Numbered from the stretch's first letter, positions 44,901 to 52,478 are shown. The stretch is DNA of 64,000 nt from Actinomadura litoris (GCF_009733595.1 NZ_WOFH01000001.1:1-64000), one strand, 5' to 3'. Notes: generated by a model not told the origin, from the sequence alone. Numbers and translations are program-made.

Positions 44901-45967
44901 AGCAGCGCGGCGGCGACCAGGCGCGGTTCCACGTACGCGGGGTCGGCGGGGTCACCGGACAGGTCGGCGATGGCCTCGCTCAGCGTGTAGAAGGCGTGCC
45001 GGAAGTTGTCTCCGGGGGAGCTCTCGTTCCGCAGCGCGGGCACCAGGTTGGGCGGGCACCGCGTCAGCCACTGCTGGACGAGGGCCTGGTCTCCGTACGG
45101 GAGCGCCCCGTAGTCGACGGTCGGGTTGCTCAGCGTCGTCCCGAGGATGGCGAGCAGCGCGTCCGCGCGGGTCTGGAAGCGGGGGTCGTCGCGGAGCGCG
45201 CTCGCGACCGCCCACATCGTCCGCAGGACGACCACCGCCGCGTCCACCCGGCTCGCGCGCAGGCGCTCGGAGTAGAGCCCGACGAGCGTCTCCAGCGCGG
45301 GCGGGGTGAGCCAGCGCGGGCCGTCGACGTCCGGGAGGGGCTTGGCGCGGTAGGGCTTCCAGAGGTCGAGCATCTGCGCGTCCAGCCGCGCGTCGAAGGC
45401 GGGCGCGGACGCGCACCACAGCATCACGCCCCACGCGACCGCCACGGTGGACGGCGTCTCCGGCGTGAACTGCGACCACCAGTGCGGATACTCGGGCGCG
45501 GCCAGCGCGGCGGCCGACTCCACCGTCGCGCGGACGCGCGCGGTCAACTCCGTCGCGAACCCGTGCCCGAAGAACGGCAGCCCGGCGGGCGGCGCGAAGG
45601 AGAAGTCGGGCCCGGCCGGGACCACGTGCGGCGGCAGGTTCGGGACCTGCGCGACCCCCTGCCCGGGACGGGCGGCCATGCGGACCGCGGGCGTGCGCGG
45701 CGGCGGGCACAGGTACCACTGGCCGTCGGAGGGGTGCAGCCGGTACCAGCGCGCCCACGCTCCGAACAGCCACCAGGTGCCGTCGGGGAGGACGAGCACG
45801 CGTCCGCCGATGGCGTGCTGGCGCTGCTGAGGAGGCGCCGACGGCCACCACGCCGCGGACACCATCGCCCTCGTGTCGCGCTCTGCCTCCGCGAACGGAT
45901 CCTGCCCCATCTGGGGGCTGGGCGGCGGAGCGCTGCCATAGCCCGGTCCCCACACCACGCACGTCAT
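41906..45967 (-). CDS. Giant AAA+ protein with EccA/CbbX-like C-terminal ATPase
   Basis: A 1353-residue protein. The first ~460 residues are an unrecognised Trp-rich helical region; ~460-830 is a Pro/Gln-rich linker with a repeated PPYT(E/Q)LG(F/Y)QRPG block. A first AAA-like module near 865 has a degenerate P-loop (VGQPHSGQRR, no Lys-Ser/Thr). The second, near 1130, has intact FTGPAGTGKTT but a Walker B reading LLIQEAHRL, with Gln where Asp is expected. The second domain resembles EccA of ESX systems and CbbX. The link to the type VII locus ~20 kb away is inference. No close named family is recognised for the full chain. Confidence 0.75.
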   Translation of the reverse strand: MTCVVWGPGYGSAPPPSPQMGQDPFAEAERDTRAMVSAAWWPSAPPQQRQHAIGGRVLVLPDGTWWLFGAWARWYRLHPSDGQWYLCPPPRTPAVRMAARPGQGVAQVPNLPPHVVPAGPDFSFAPPAGLPFFGHGFATELTARVRATVESAAALAAPEYPHWWSQFTPETPSTVAVAWGVMLWCASAPAFDARLDAQMLDLWKPYRAKPLPDVDGPRWLTPPALETLVGLYSERLRASRVDAAVVVLRTMWAVASALRDDPRFQTRADALLAILGTTLSNPTVDYGALPYGDQALVQQWLTRCPPNLVPALRNESSPGDNFRHAFYTLSEAIADLSGDPADPAYVEPRLVAAALLAADLEVVRKDMAGSIVPWLDPEIRYTVQAVSEQKGHPLRRLWPVDMRLPEPLRSAAGSGPGAETLLAAMYEVDLAWCRLGGMPARPRGFPVPTAIVAGIIGRNRARATAASPTQAPATPPPSPAPSQPSPFGMQSQPGLAPGASPQPPGVPAQPDRPFVQPPAQPGWENAPGPMAHGGQQAAFAPPDPMAASPMPGEEEQDEASVAPPYTELGFQRPGAPAAPMPNQVPNPMPGAPMPGAQAAFGMPGAPVPGQNQVQPPAPYNAPEPPRPSYAPPPEPPQNLYQPPEQEPDHPEENFAPPYTQLGYQRPGEGPPAQGLPPGANVPAAAMASPPPPQPQRQPRPPQPQAQPQGTFDPYATRLEGPAPQPAQAGPPAGPPGTRVLGPTDLGGGQGGDPDGGQGGGQGGEAPGVGPGTRVMSETMVGDFGFLDDTPSPERPVHEIPPPEDRGRRRTLERFGIGYVSGEHDAAKLLDDLRAQVEEWNAPSDSGAERTRVDGAPSSIRPGVPGVLLVGQPHSGQRRLARMIALMLADAGVGDGAIRAHDAEDVRDAPAERMARLLTQPGPAILFERLDVAITSALDPAAVVGAVRRARRDPVNATPVIATCEPRAYKRLVQDHPKLVQVFRVHRMPDLGDLDNRMTLLHLLAEERRVTIGASALEVAREDLERLRGPGDLVNARLVETYLDQACQRHLERAGASRDRLVLTPDDLAGVAEGIEPALRPPGDIGGYLRRLDQLMGLDAVKETVRELAEEAGLAADRARYGVTSETGRHLIFTGPAGTGKTTVAGLVGGIYAALGLLEAGHVVACRPVHLAGRDQVDTENRVASMIEQALGGVLLIQEAHRLDRSPAVVSELRRAMHDRGGRFVVICSSQGPEMEGFLAGNPGFRGEFGRVVEFTGMADRELVQLFQNYAERDLYMLDEELRVELLNRFARLREDPAFAYARTVRALFEQTVARQAARLAGADVNAATVARLTPRDLPESALEQMLGDFRPGG

Positions 45968-46076
45968 GGTAGTCAGCCGATTGCGGCAGGGGATCCGCCG
46001 ACAGCGGCGAACCCGCGTCCCCGCAGGTCACAGGCTCAGCATTCGCCGGAGCCGGACAGCGCCGGCCCCCGGCACA

Positions 46077-46598
46077 CTACTCCCAGTCGGCCGCGCGGTG
46101 CCGCGCCGCCTTCGCCGTGTAGATCGGCGGGGTCTGCTCCAGGACGAGCCGGTCGCCGTCCCGCAGCTCCCGGACGATCTTCGCGGGCGTCCCGGCGACG
46201 AGCACCCCGGAGGGGATCTTCTTGCCCGGCGGCACCAGCGCGCCCGCCGCGACCAGCGTGCCCGCGCCGATCCGCGCGCCGTTCAGCACGATCGCGCCGA
46301 TGCCGATCAGCGAGCCGGTCTCGACGTGCGCGCCGTGCACCATCGCCTTGTGGCCGAGGCTGACCCGGTCCTCCAGGACGGCGGGCATCCCCGGGTCGCA
46401 GTGCAGGCAGCACAGGTCCTGGATGTTGCACTCCTCGCCGACGACGACCTCCTCGTCCTCGCCGCGCAGCACCGAGCCGTACCAGACGCTGGACGCGCGG
46501 CCCAGGCTCACGCGGCCCACCACGACCGCGCCGGGCGCCACCCACGCCTCCGGATGGATCTTCGGCCGGTCCTCGCCCAACGCACCCACGTAGTTCAT
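46077..46598 (-). CDS. Gamma-class carbonic anhydrase family protein
   Basis: A 173-residue left-handed beta-helix (hexapeptide) protein. Zinc ligands are the His of CLHCDPG (~residue 66) and the two His of SLGHKAMVHGAHV (~82 and ~87). Arg and Gln/Asp active-site positions fall in VLRGEDEEV and NIQDL. Either CO2 hydration or a ferripyochelin-binding-type acyl role is possible; the family includes both active and inactive members. Stands upstream of the AAA+ gene. Confidence 0.88.
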   Translation of the reverse strand: MNYVGALGEDRPKIHPEAWVAPGAVVVGRVSLGRASSVWYGSVLRGEDEEVVVGEECNIQDLCCLHCDPGMPAVLEDRVSLGHKAMVHGAHVETGSLIGIGAIVLNGARIGAGTLVAAGALVPPGKKIPSGVLVAGTPAKIVRELRDGDRLVLEQTPPIYTAKAARHRAADWE

Positions 46599-46651
46599 GC
46601 GCCGATGCTAGGACGGCACCGGGACGCCCCCGCCCGCCGGGTCCGGGCGGG

Positions 46652-46684
46652 TGGGGTTCGGGTGGGGTTCGGGCGAGGTTCGGG
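46652..46684. repeat. 11-bp tandem repeat, three copies
   Basis: TGGGGTTCGGG occurs at 46652 and 46663, then CGAGGTTCGGG at 46674, in exact 11-bp phase, just upstream of the carbonic anhydrase start. An 11-bp direct repeat could be a response-regulator site or simple slippage. Confidence 0.8.
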
Positions 46685-46759
46685 TGGGCCGGACTCCGCG
46701 ACACAGCCGCCCGGATAGCGCGAATTTTCCTGACTTTGGATAGTTTGTCGGACCAGCCG

Positions 46760-46783
46760 GATGAAGAAACCGATGAAGAAACC
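46760..46783. repeat. 12-bp tandem duplication
   Basis: GATGAAGAAACC is repeated exactly twice head to tail. It lies ~150 bp upstream of the DivIVA-like gene in an unusually A-rich patch. Confidence 0.85.
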
Positions 46784-46933
46784 GCAGCGAGAAGCGCGTT
46801 CCGGTTGCGCGAATGGGGTGGACCGGACAAGAGTCGTCCTGACGTTTCTAATGTGGGCCCGCTCACAGGCGGGTGAGGATCGCATCCGACCCTGACGGGG
46901 TGATGACCCCCGCCAACGACCCCCCAAGGCACC

Positions 46934-48004
46934 ATGAGCAACGAAGCCGAAATCCTGCCGAACCTCCTCCAAGAAGAGTCCTTCGAGATCGTCATGCGCG
47001 GCTACAACCGCCGCCAGGTCGACGACTACATCGCCCGCGCGCAGCAGAAGCACCGCGAACTGGAGGCCCGGCTCGCCCGCGCCCAGGACGACGCCGAGCG
47101 CATCCGCCGCGAGATGGCCGAGGTCCGGGAGGCCCGCAAGCCGACCGGGGACGACCTGAGCGACCGGCTCCGCCAGATCATCAACCTCGCCGAGGACGAG
47201 GCCAGCGACAAGGTCGCCGAGGCCGAGGCGGCGGGCGCGGAGATCCGCGAGGACGCCGAGCGCGAGTCCAAGCGCATCATCGACGACGCGCGCTCGCACG
47301 CCGAGAAGAACCTGGCCCAGGCCCAGGAGAAGGCCGAGAACGTGCTCGCCTCGGCCAAGAAGGAGTCCGACAGCGTGCTGTCCGCCGCCAAGCAGGAGGC
47401 GGAGCAGACGGTGACCAGCGCCAGGATCGAGGCCGAGCGCACGCTCACCGCGTCCGAGCGCCGCGCCAGCGTGATCAACGAGGGCGCGACGCAGCGGCTG
47501 ACCTCGCTCACCAAGAACCACACCCAGGCCCTCCAGCGCCTCACCGAGATCAGCGAGACGCTGCACCGGCTGCTGACCGCCGAGAACGAGGCGGGGCCGC
47601 TGGAGAAGATGGTCGAGGACGCCGTCCGGCAGTCGCCGCCGCGCAAGCAGCCGGCCGCCGCGCCCCCGGCGTCCCCTTCGGCGTCCCACTCCGCCTCGGC
47701 GCCGAAGCCGGTGAGCGCCGTCCCGGCGACGCCCGCGACGCCGGTGGCACCGGCCGCCCCGGCGAAGCCCGCCCCGGCGCCGGTCGCCGCCAAGCCGTCG
47801 TCCCCGCCGTCCTCGTCGACGTCGGCGACGCCGCTGCCGTCCGGCCCGTCCGGCCCGTCGCTGAGCAAGGCCGACCCGGAGCCGGCGTCCGCCGACGCCC
47901 CGGCCGCGCAGGTGCCCCCGCAGGCCCCGCGCTCGCCGCAGCCGCCGCGCCCGCAGGAGGACGACGGCCCGCTGTCGCCGCGCGGCCCCGCCGACCTGGG
48001 CTGA
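46934..48004 (+). CDS. DivIVA/Wag31-like coiled-coil protein
   Basis: A 356-residue cytoplasmic protein. Residues ~16-36 carry the DivIVA motif FEIVMRGYNRRQVDDYI, with the RGY/RRQVD core for membrane-curvature association. A long coiled coil (~36-215) of Ala/Glu/Lys/Arg heptads with regular Ala-Glu-Ala spacing follows, then a Pro/Ser/Ala-rich unstructured tail to the end. It is probably a polar-growth or cytoskeletal scaffold, a paralogue of rather than the main Wag31, since no division cluster is nearby. A perfect terminator follows. Confidence 0.85.
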   Translation: MSNEAEILPNLLQEESFEIVMRGYNRRQVDDYIARAQQKHRELEARLARAQDDAERIRREMAEVREARKPTGDDLSDRLRQIINLAEDEASDKVAEAEAAGAEIREDAERESKRIIDDARSHAEKNLAQAQEKAENVLASAKKESDSVLSAAKQEAEQTVTSARIEAERTLTASERRASVINEGATQRLTSLTKNHTQALQRLTEISETLHRLLTAENEAGPLEKMVEDAVRQSPPRKQPAAAPPASPSASHSASAPKPVSAVPATPATPVAPAAPAKPAPAPVAAKPSSPPSSSTSATPLPSGPSGPSLSKADPEPASADAPAAQVPPQAPRSPQPPRPQEDDGPLSPRGPADLG

Positions 48005-48027
48005 TTTCGGCTCCGCCGCACGCACGC

Positions 48028-48068
48028 GGGCGGCGCGTCCCCGGCCTCCGGCCCGGGGCGCGCCGCCC
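48028..48068 (+). terminator. Hairpin after the DivIVA-like gene
   Basis: GGGCGGCGCG (48028-48037) and CGCGCCGCCC (48059-48068) form a perfect 10-bp stem, extended inside by CCCC/GGGG pairing. It lies 24 bp after the stop. No T-tract. Confidence 0.7.
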
Positions 48069-48108
48069 GCCGCGTTCCGGCGGTTCCGAGGTCTCGTAGG
48101 ATCTCGGG

Positions 48109-48660
48109 GTGAGCAAGAAGACCGCCGCGCACGCCGACCGCCGGGGACGGCGCCGCGGGACCCCCCGTCCGATCAGGCTCCTCGGGGACCCCGTCCTGCG
48201 CACCGGGTGCGACCCCGTGACCAGGTTCGACGAGTCGCTGGAACGCCTGGTCGACGACATGTTCATCACCATGTACGACGAGGACGGCGCGGGCGTGGCC
48301 GCCAACCAGGTCGGCGTCCCGCTCCGCGCGTTCGTCTACGACTGCAAGGACGACCGCGACCGCCGCCACGTCGGCCACGTCGTCAACCCGGTGCTGGTCG
48401 CCGCCGACGGCGAGCCGCTCGTCGAGCGCGAGGGCTGCCTGTCGCTGCCCGGCATGAACTTCCCGACCCCCCGCTTCCCCCACGCGGTCGTCGAGGGCGT
48501 GGACGTGAAGGGCAGGCCCGTCCGCGTCGAGGGCACCGGCTACTTCGCGCGGTGCCTCCAGCACGAGTGCGGCCACCTCGACGGCGAGGTCTACGTGGAC
48601 GTCCTGTCCGGCGACACGCGCCGCGAGGCGATGCGCGCGATCCGCGCGCTCAACCGCTGA
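48109..48660 (+). CDS. def: Peptide deformylase
   Basis: A 183-residue metalloenzyme with the three family motifs: GAGVAANQVG, EGCLSLPG (metal Cys) and QHECGHLDG (HExxH metal site). It removes the formyl group from nascent N-terminal methionine. The N-terminal ~20 residues are basic and unusual but short. GTG 48109 is accepted though its ribosome binding site is weak (GGATCTCGG). Single-gene unit between two terminator-like regions. Confidence 0.95.
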   Translation: MSKKTAAHADRRGRRRGTPRPIRLLGDPVLRTGCDPVTRFDESLERLVDDMFITMYDEDGAGVAANQVGVPLRAFVYDCKDDRDRRHVGHVVNPVLVAADGEPLVEREGCLSLPGMNFPTPRFPHAVVEGVDVKGRPVRVEGTGYFARCLQHECGHLDGEVYVDVLSGDTRREAMRAIRALNR

Positions 48661-48705
48661 ATTCCGCGCGCCCGCCGCCGATCCTCCGCGCGCGGACGGG
48701 TGACG

Positions 48706-48722
48706 TTCAGGTCGCTTTCAGG
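48706..48722 (+). promoter_or_regulatory. Response-regulator direct repeat, site 1 (before the regulator gene)
   Basis: TTCAGG-N5-TTCAGG with 11-bp period, 45 bp upstream of the response regulator GTG. The same motif occurs at 51040 and 51204 within this cassette. It fits the two 8-bp repeats with 3-bp spacing described for the MprA box. Confidence 0.7.
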
Positions 48723-48766
48723 TTCGGATGCCACCCTCTGCCATGATTGGTGGAGGGGGGCCACAC

Positions 48767-49504
48767 GTGTCACTGGTTGAGCGGACGGCGAACGGCGGCG
48801 GCAGGGCGGCCGAGGCGACGCTGCTCGTCGTCGAGGACGAGCCGAACATCCTGGAGCTGCTCTCGGGCAGCCTGCGCTTCACCGGCTTCGAGGTCGTCAC
48901 CGCGACCAACGGCGCCGACGCCGTGCAGGCCGCCCGGCGGCACCGCCCCGACCTGATCGTGCTGGACGTGATGCTGCCCGACATCGACGGGTTCGACGTC
49001 GCGCGGCGGCTGCGGTCGGGCGGCGACCACACGCCGGTGCTGTTCCTCACCGCGCGCGACGCCGTCCAGGACCGCGTCAAGGGCCTGACGATCGGCGGCG
49101 ACGACTACGTCACCAAGCCGTTCAGCCTGGAGGAGGTCATCGCCCGCATCCGCGCCGTGCTCCGCCGGTTCCGCGGCGGGGTGGCCGAGGCGACGCCGCG
49201 GATGGTCTTCGCCGACGTCGAGCTCGACGAGGACAGCCACGAGGTCTGGCGCGACGGCCGGCCCGTCCAGCTCTCGCCGACCGAGTTCAAGCTGCTGCGC
49301 TACTTCATGGCCAACGCGGGGCGCGTGCTGTCGAAGGCGCAGATCCTCGACCACGTGTGGAACTACGACTTCCGGGGCGACGCGGGGATCGTCGAGTCCT
49401 ACGTCTCCGCGCTGCGCCGCAAGGTCGACAACGTCGAGCCGCGGCTGATCCACACGTTGCGCGGCGTGGGATACGTGCTGCGCGAGCCCCCCGCCCCGGG
49501 CTGA
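48767..49504 (+). CDS. mprA: OmpR-family response regulator, MprA-like
   Basis: A 245-residue regulator starting at GTG 48767, six bases after GGAGGGGGG. The receiver has acidic VVEDEPN, phospho-Asp in LIVLDVMLPD (~residue 65), Thr in FLTARD and Lys in TKPFS. The winged-helix domain has SPTEFKLLRYFMANAG and VSALRRKVD. Together with the kinase and HtrA-like gene the order matches M. tuberculosis mprA-mprB-pepD. It overlaps the kinase start by one base. Other OmpR pairs remain possible. Confidence 0.85.
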   Translation: MSLVERTANGGGRAAEATLLVVEDEPNILELLSGSLRFTGFEVVTATNGADAVQAARRHRPDLIVLDVMLPDIDGFDVARRLRSGGDHTPVLFLTARDAVQDRVKGLTIGGDDYVTKPFSLEEVIARIRAVLRRFRGGVAEATPRMVFADVELDEDSHEVWRDGRPVQLSPTEFKLLRYFMANAGRVLSKAQILDHVWNYDFRGDAGIVESYVSALRRKVDNVEPRLIHTLRGVGYVLREPPAPG

Positions 49505-51021
49505 TGGCCACGCGGGCCCCCGCGCTCGATCCCGCCGGTCCCGGCACCGCGCGGCCCACCTGGCGGCTCGGCTCCTTCTGGGGGCGGACGACGCTGCGCG
49601 TGAAGCTGGTGGCGGGGATGCTCGTCCTCGTCACGCTCGGGATGACCGCGATGAGCGCGGCGAGCACGTCCGTCCTGCGCGAGTACCTGGTGACGCGGGC
49701 CGACGACCAGCTGCGGGGCTGGGTGCAGCGCTCGCTGACGCAGGTCGTCCCGCAGTTGCAGACCGGACGCGCGCAGATCGACGTGCGCATCCCGAGCGAG
49801 ATGAACGTGCAGATCCGCGACGAGGCCGGACGGCCCGTCCAGCAGAACAGCCCGTGGGGCGTGGAGGGCTACCCGAGGCTCCCGAAGAACCTCGACCGGC
49901 ACCTCTACGAGCCGTTCACGGTGAGCGGCGGCGGCCCCGGCTCGCCGTGGCGCGTGCTCGCCGAGCCGATCCCGGGCGGCGGCGTGATCATCCTCGGGCT
50001 CAGCATGGACGAGATCGAGCGCACGGTCGGGCGGCTCGTCGCGATCGACGTGATCGTGGGGCTGCTCGTGCTCGCGGTGCTGGTCGTCCTCGGCGTGTGG
50101 GTGGTGCGGGCCTCGCTGCGCCCGCTGCGGGCGGTGGAGGAGACCGCCGGGGCGATCGCGGCCGGCGACCTGTCCAGACGCGTGCCCGAGGACGATCCGG
50201 CCACCGAGATGGGACGGCTCGGCCGCTCGCTGAACGTGATGCTCAGCCAGATCGAGTCGGCGTTCGGCGCCCGCGCGCAGTCCGAGGCCGCCGCGCGCCG
50301 GTCGGAGGACGCGGCCCGCCACTCCGAGGAGCGCATGCGGCGGTTCGTCGCCGACGCGGGCCACGAGCTGCGCACCCCGCTCACCGCGATCCGCGGTTTC
50401 GCCGAGTTCTACCGGCAGGGCGCCGCCCGGGACCCGGCCGACGTCGCCCGGCTCATCGGGCGCATCGAGGAGACCGCGTCCCGGATGGGCCTGCTCGTCG
50501 AGGACCTGCTGCTGCTCGCCCGCCTCGACCGCGAGCGCCCGATCGAGCGGCGCCCGGTGGACCTGCTCGCGGTCGCCGCCGACTCCGTCCAGGAGGCGCG
50601 GGTCCTCGCGCCCGCGCGGACGGTCGAGCTGTCGGTCGAGGGCGGCATGGCCTACCAGGTGCGCGGGGACGAGCCGCGGCTGCGGCAGGTGCTCGGCAAC
50701 CTGCTGACCAACGCGATCCGGCACACCCCCGAGGGCACGCCGGTCGAGGTGCGGCTGTCGCCCGGCACGCTGCGCGGCGCGCCCGCCGCGATCGTCGAGG
50801 TCGCCGACGAGGGGCCGGGGCTGTCCCCCGAGCAGGCCGAGCGCGTCTTCGAGCGGTTCTACCGCGCCGACCCGTCCCGCTCCCGGGAGGACGGCGGCAC
50901 CGGCCTCGGCCTCGCCATCGTCGCCGCGCTCGTCGCCGCGCACAACGGGCTCGTGGAGGCCGACTCCACCCCGGGCGAGGGCGCGCTGTTCCGGGTCGTC
51001 CTCCCCCTGGATCCGGACTGA
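49504..51021 (+). CDS. mprB: Sensor histidine kinase, MprB-like
   Basis: A 505-residue membrane kinase from ATG 49504 (TGATG overlap). Two membrane helices (~residues 35-57 and ~178-200) flank an extracytoplasmic sensor of ~120 residues; a HAMP domain (RRVPEDDPATEMGRLG), HisKA with HELRTPLTAI (phospho-His ~residue 286) and HATPase with NLLTNAIRHTPEG, DEGPGL and GGTGLGLAI follow. Envelope-stress sensing is inferred from the MprB resemblance. Confidence 0.88.
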   Translation: MATRAPALDPAGPGTARPTWRLGSFWGRTTLRVKLVAGMLVLVTLGMTAMSAASTSVLREYLVTRADDQLRGWVQRSLTQVVPQLQTGRAQIDVRIPSEMNVQIRDEAGRPVQQNSPWGVEGYPRLPKNLDRHLYEPFTVSGGGPGSPWRVLAEPIPGGGVIILGLSMDEIERTVGRLVAIDVIVGLLVLAVLVVLGVWVVRASLRPLRAVEETAGAIAAGDLSRRVPEDDPATEMGRLGRSLNVMLSQIESAFGARAQSEAAARRSEDAARHSEERMRRFVADAGHELRTPLTAIRGFAEFYRQGAARDPADVARLIGRIEETASRMGLLVEDLLLLARLDRERPIERRPVDLLAVAADSVQEARVLAPARTVELSVEGGMAYQVRGDEPRLRQVLGNLLTNAIRHTPEGTPVEVRLSPGTLRGAPAAIVEVADEGPGLSPEQAERVFERFYRADPSRSREDGGTGLGLAIVAALVAAHNGLVEADSTPGEGALFRVVLPLDPD

Positions 51022-51039
51022 TCTTTTTCCCGGGTGATC

Positions 51040-51056
51040 TTCAGGCTCCTTTCAGG
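51040..51056 (+). promoter_or_regulatory. Response-regulator direct repeat, site 2 (after the kinase gene)
   Basis: TTCAGG-N5-TTCAGG, 18 bp after the kinase stop. It is followed not by a gene but by a structured, terminator-ended stretch, so it could drive a small RNA or add to pepD control. Confidence 0.65.
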
Positions 51057-51064
51057 AAGGTGCG

Positions 51065-51189
51065 CTTGGGTGAGTGATCACAGGGCGCGGCCCGATCCCG
51101 GCGGGACCGGGGGAGACGCGCCCTGGCCAACGTCACGGCACCGTGGCCGAGGGGGCGCACGCCGCACACCCCCTCGGCCACGGTTTTTT
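51065..51189 (+). ncRNA. Candidate structured small RNA between kinase and protease genes
   Basis: Downstream of site 2 there is no reading frame, but two stacked structures are present. CAGGGCGCG (51081-51089) pairs with CGCGCCCTG (51117-51125), enclosing a second helix between 51091-51099 and 51103-51111 with one mismatch. A canonical terminator (51141-51189) with six Ts follows. The layout, operator then ~110 structured nucleotides then terminator, is that of an independently transcribed RNA. No start site can be proven from sequence, and a terminator plus chance helix is the alternative. Confidence 0.4.
51141..51189 (+). terminator. Strong Rho-independent terminator
   Basis: CCGTGGCCGAGGGGG (51141-51155) pairs perfectly with CCCCCTCGGCCACGG (51169-51183), a 15-bp stem, followed directly by TTTTTT. 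One of only two T-tract terminators in the window. Confidence 0.92.
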
Positions 51190-51203
51190 GTGGCGTCTCC
51201 CCG

Positions 51204-51231
51204 TTCAGCACACTTTCAGGTTGGCTCCAGG
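51204..51231 (+). promoter_or_regulatory. Response-regulator direct repeat, site 3 (before the protease gene)
   Basis: Three units in 11-bp phase: TTCAGC-N5-TTCAGG-N5-TCCAGG, starting 15 bp after the terminator T-tract and ending 52 bp before the protease ATG. It is the longest of the three operator copies. Confidence 0.7.
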
Positions 51232-51283
51232 CGGGATGCAGGCCCGGGACGCAGGCTCATGGGTGACGAGACAGGGAGAAGAC

Positions 51284-52345
51284 ATGAGCGCCGACCAACC
51301 GCGGCAGCCTTGGGAGCCGCAACGACCGGACCTCGCTCCGCACGGCCCGACCTGGCAGCGGCCCGGTGGACCCGGAGCGCCGTCCCACCCGACAGCCCCG
51401 ACCGACCCGCCCTTCCACACCGACCCGCCCGCCCCGCCCTACCAGGCCGGGCCACAGGGCGGCCCGCACTTCCCGCCCTACCAGACCGTCACCGACCCGA
51501 TCGCGCCGCAGCGGCCCGGGTTGTGGACGGCCCGCCGCAAGCTCGCCGCGTTCGGCGCCGCCGCGCTGATCGCGGTGGGCGCGGGCGGCACCGGAGCGGC
51601 CCTGGCGATGGCCGTGACGGACGGCACGACCGCCTCCTCCAGCCCCACGGCCGTCGCCGGGGCGTCCACGAAGGCGGGCACGATCGCGCAGGTCGCCAAG
51701 GCGGTGCAGCCGAGCGTGGTGTCGATCCAGGCGCAGACCGCGCAGGGCACCTCGGGCGGCTCCGGCGTGATCCTGCGCGCGGACGGCATGATCATGACGA
51801 ACGCGCACGTCGTCTCCGGCGTCCGCCAGGCGCAGGTCAAGCTCAGCGACGGCCGCACCGCTCCCGCGCGCGTGCTGGGCGCCGACACCCGCAACGACAT
51901 CGCCGTGATCAAGGCCGAGGGCCTGTCCGGCCTGAAGCCCGCCACGCTCGGCGACAGCGCGGCGCTCGCGGTCGGCGACCAGGTCCTCGCCGTCGGCAGC
52001 CCGCTCGGCCTGGACGGCTCGGTCACCTCCGGCATCGTCAGCGCCCTCGGCCGCCAGATCCAGGAGGGCGGCGGAGGTGGTGAGCAGAACCTGCCGCCCG
52101 GCATGCGCGGGCAGCTGTCCCAGCAGCAGCAGACGGTGATCGAGAACGCGATCCAGACCGACGCCGCGATCAACCCCGGCAACTCCGGCGGCGCGCTCGT
52201 CAACGCGGCCGGGCAGGTGATCGGCGTCAACACCGCCATCGCGACCTCCGGCGGCAGCGGCGGCAACATCGGCGTCGGCTTCGCGATCCCCTCCAACACC
52301 GCCAAGAAGGTGGTGCAGCAGATCATCGACGGTCCGCAGACCTGA
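51284..52345 (+). CDS. pepD: HtrA/PepD-like serine protease without a PDZ domain
   Basis: A 353-residue protein from ATG 51284 after GGGAGAAG. A Pro-rich cytoplasmic N-terminus (~residues 1-85) and one membrane helix (~90-112) precede a trypsin-like domain with His in MTNAHVV, Asp in RNDIAVIK and Ser in NPGNSGGAL. The chain ends at IIDGPQT, right after the protease barrel, so the C-terminal PDZ domain normal for PepD/DegP is absent. It probably degrades damaged proteins outside the membrane under control of the adjacent two-component system. Confidence 0.88.
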   Translation: MSADQPRQPWEPQRPDLAPHGPTWQRPGGPGAPSHPTAPTDPPFHTDPPAPPYQAGPQGGPHFPPYQTVTDPIAPQRPGLWTARRKLAAFGAAALIAVGAGGTGAALAMAVTDGTTASSSPTAVAGASTKAGTIAQVAKAVQPSVVSIQAQTAQGTSGGSGVILRADGMIMTNAHVVSGVRQAQVKLSDGRTAPARVLGADTRNDIAVIKAEGLSGLKPATLGDSAALAVGDQVLAVGSPLGLDGSVTSGIVSALGRQIQEGGGGGEQNLPPGMRGQLSQQQQTVIENAIQTDAAINPGNSGGALVNAAGQVIGVNTAIATSGGSGGNIGVGFAIPSNTAKKVVQQIIDGPQT

Positions 52346-52411
52346 CCTGGGACGGCCGCCCGTTCAAGCTCTGGGGGGAGCGGGAGGACGGACGGCCGCC
52401 CCAGGTCAACA

Positions 52412-52478
52412 GGGCCTCTCCCGGGCCGGGGAGAGGCCCGAGAACGGCCGCGTGCCCTGGGGACACGCGGCCGTTCTC
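52412..52478 (+). terminator. Two tandem perfect hairpins after the protease gene
   Basis: GGGCCTCTCCC/GGGAGAGGCCC (52412-52439) is followed directly by a second stem GAGAACGGCCGCGTG/CACGCGGCCGTTCTC (52440-52478), 15 bp with a 9-nt loop. A weaker outer helix, ACCTGGG/CCCAGGT, encloses sequence just upstream. Together they form a robust terminator before arfB. Confidence 0.8.

Larger units (their letters stand above)
46599..46933. other. Divergent promoter region between carbonic anhydrase and DivIVA-like genes
   Basis: A 335-bp gene-free stretch with two short tandem repeats (46652-46684, 46760-46783). Relatively AT-rich sequence around 46730-46750 and 46840-46855 may carry the promoter for the DivIVA-like gene; no consensus elements stand out. 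Confidence 0.5.

Noticed and set aside
46595..48025. 476-codon frame antisense to the DivIVA-like gene
   Set aside because: Gly/Arg/Leu-rich mirror translation; the coiled-coil frame with the DivIVA motif is the real gene.
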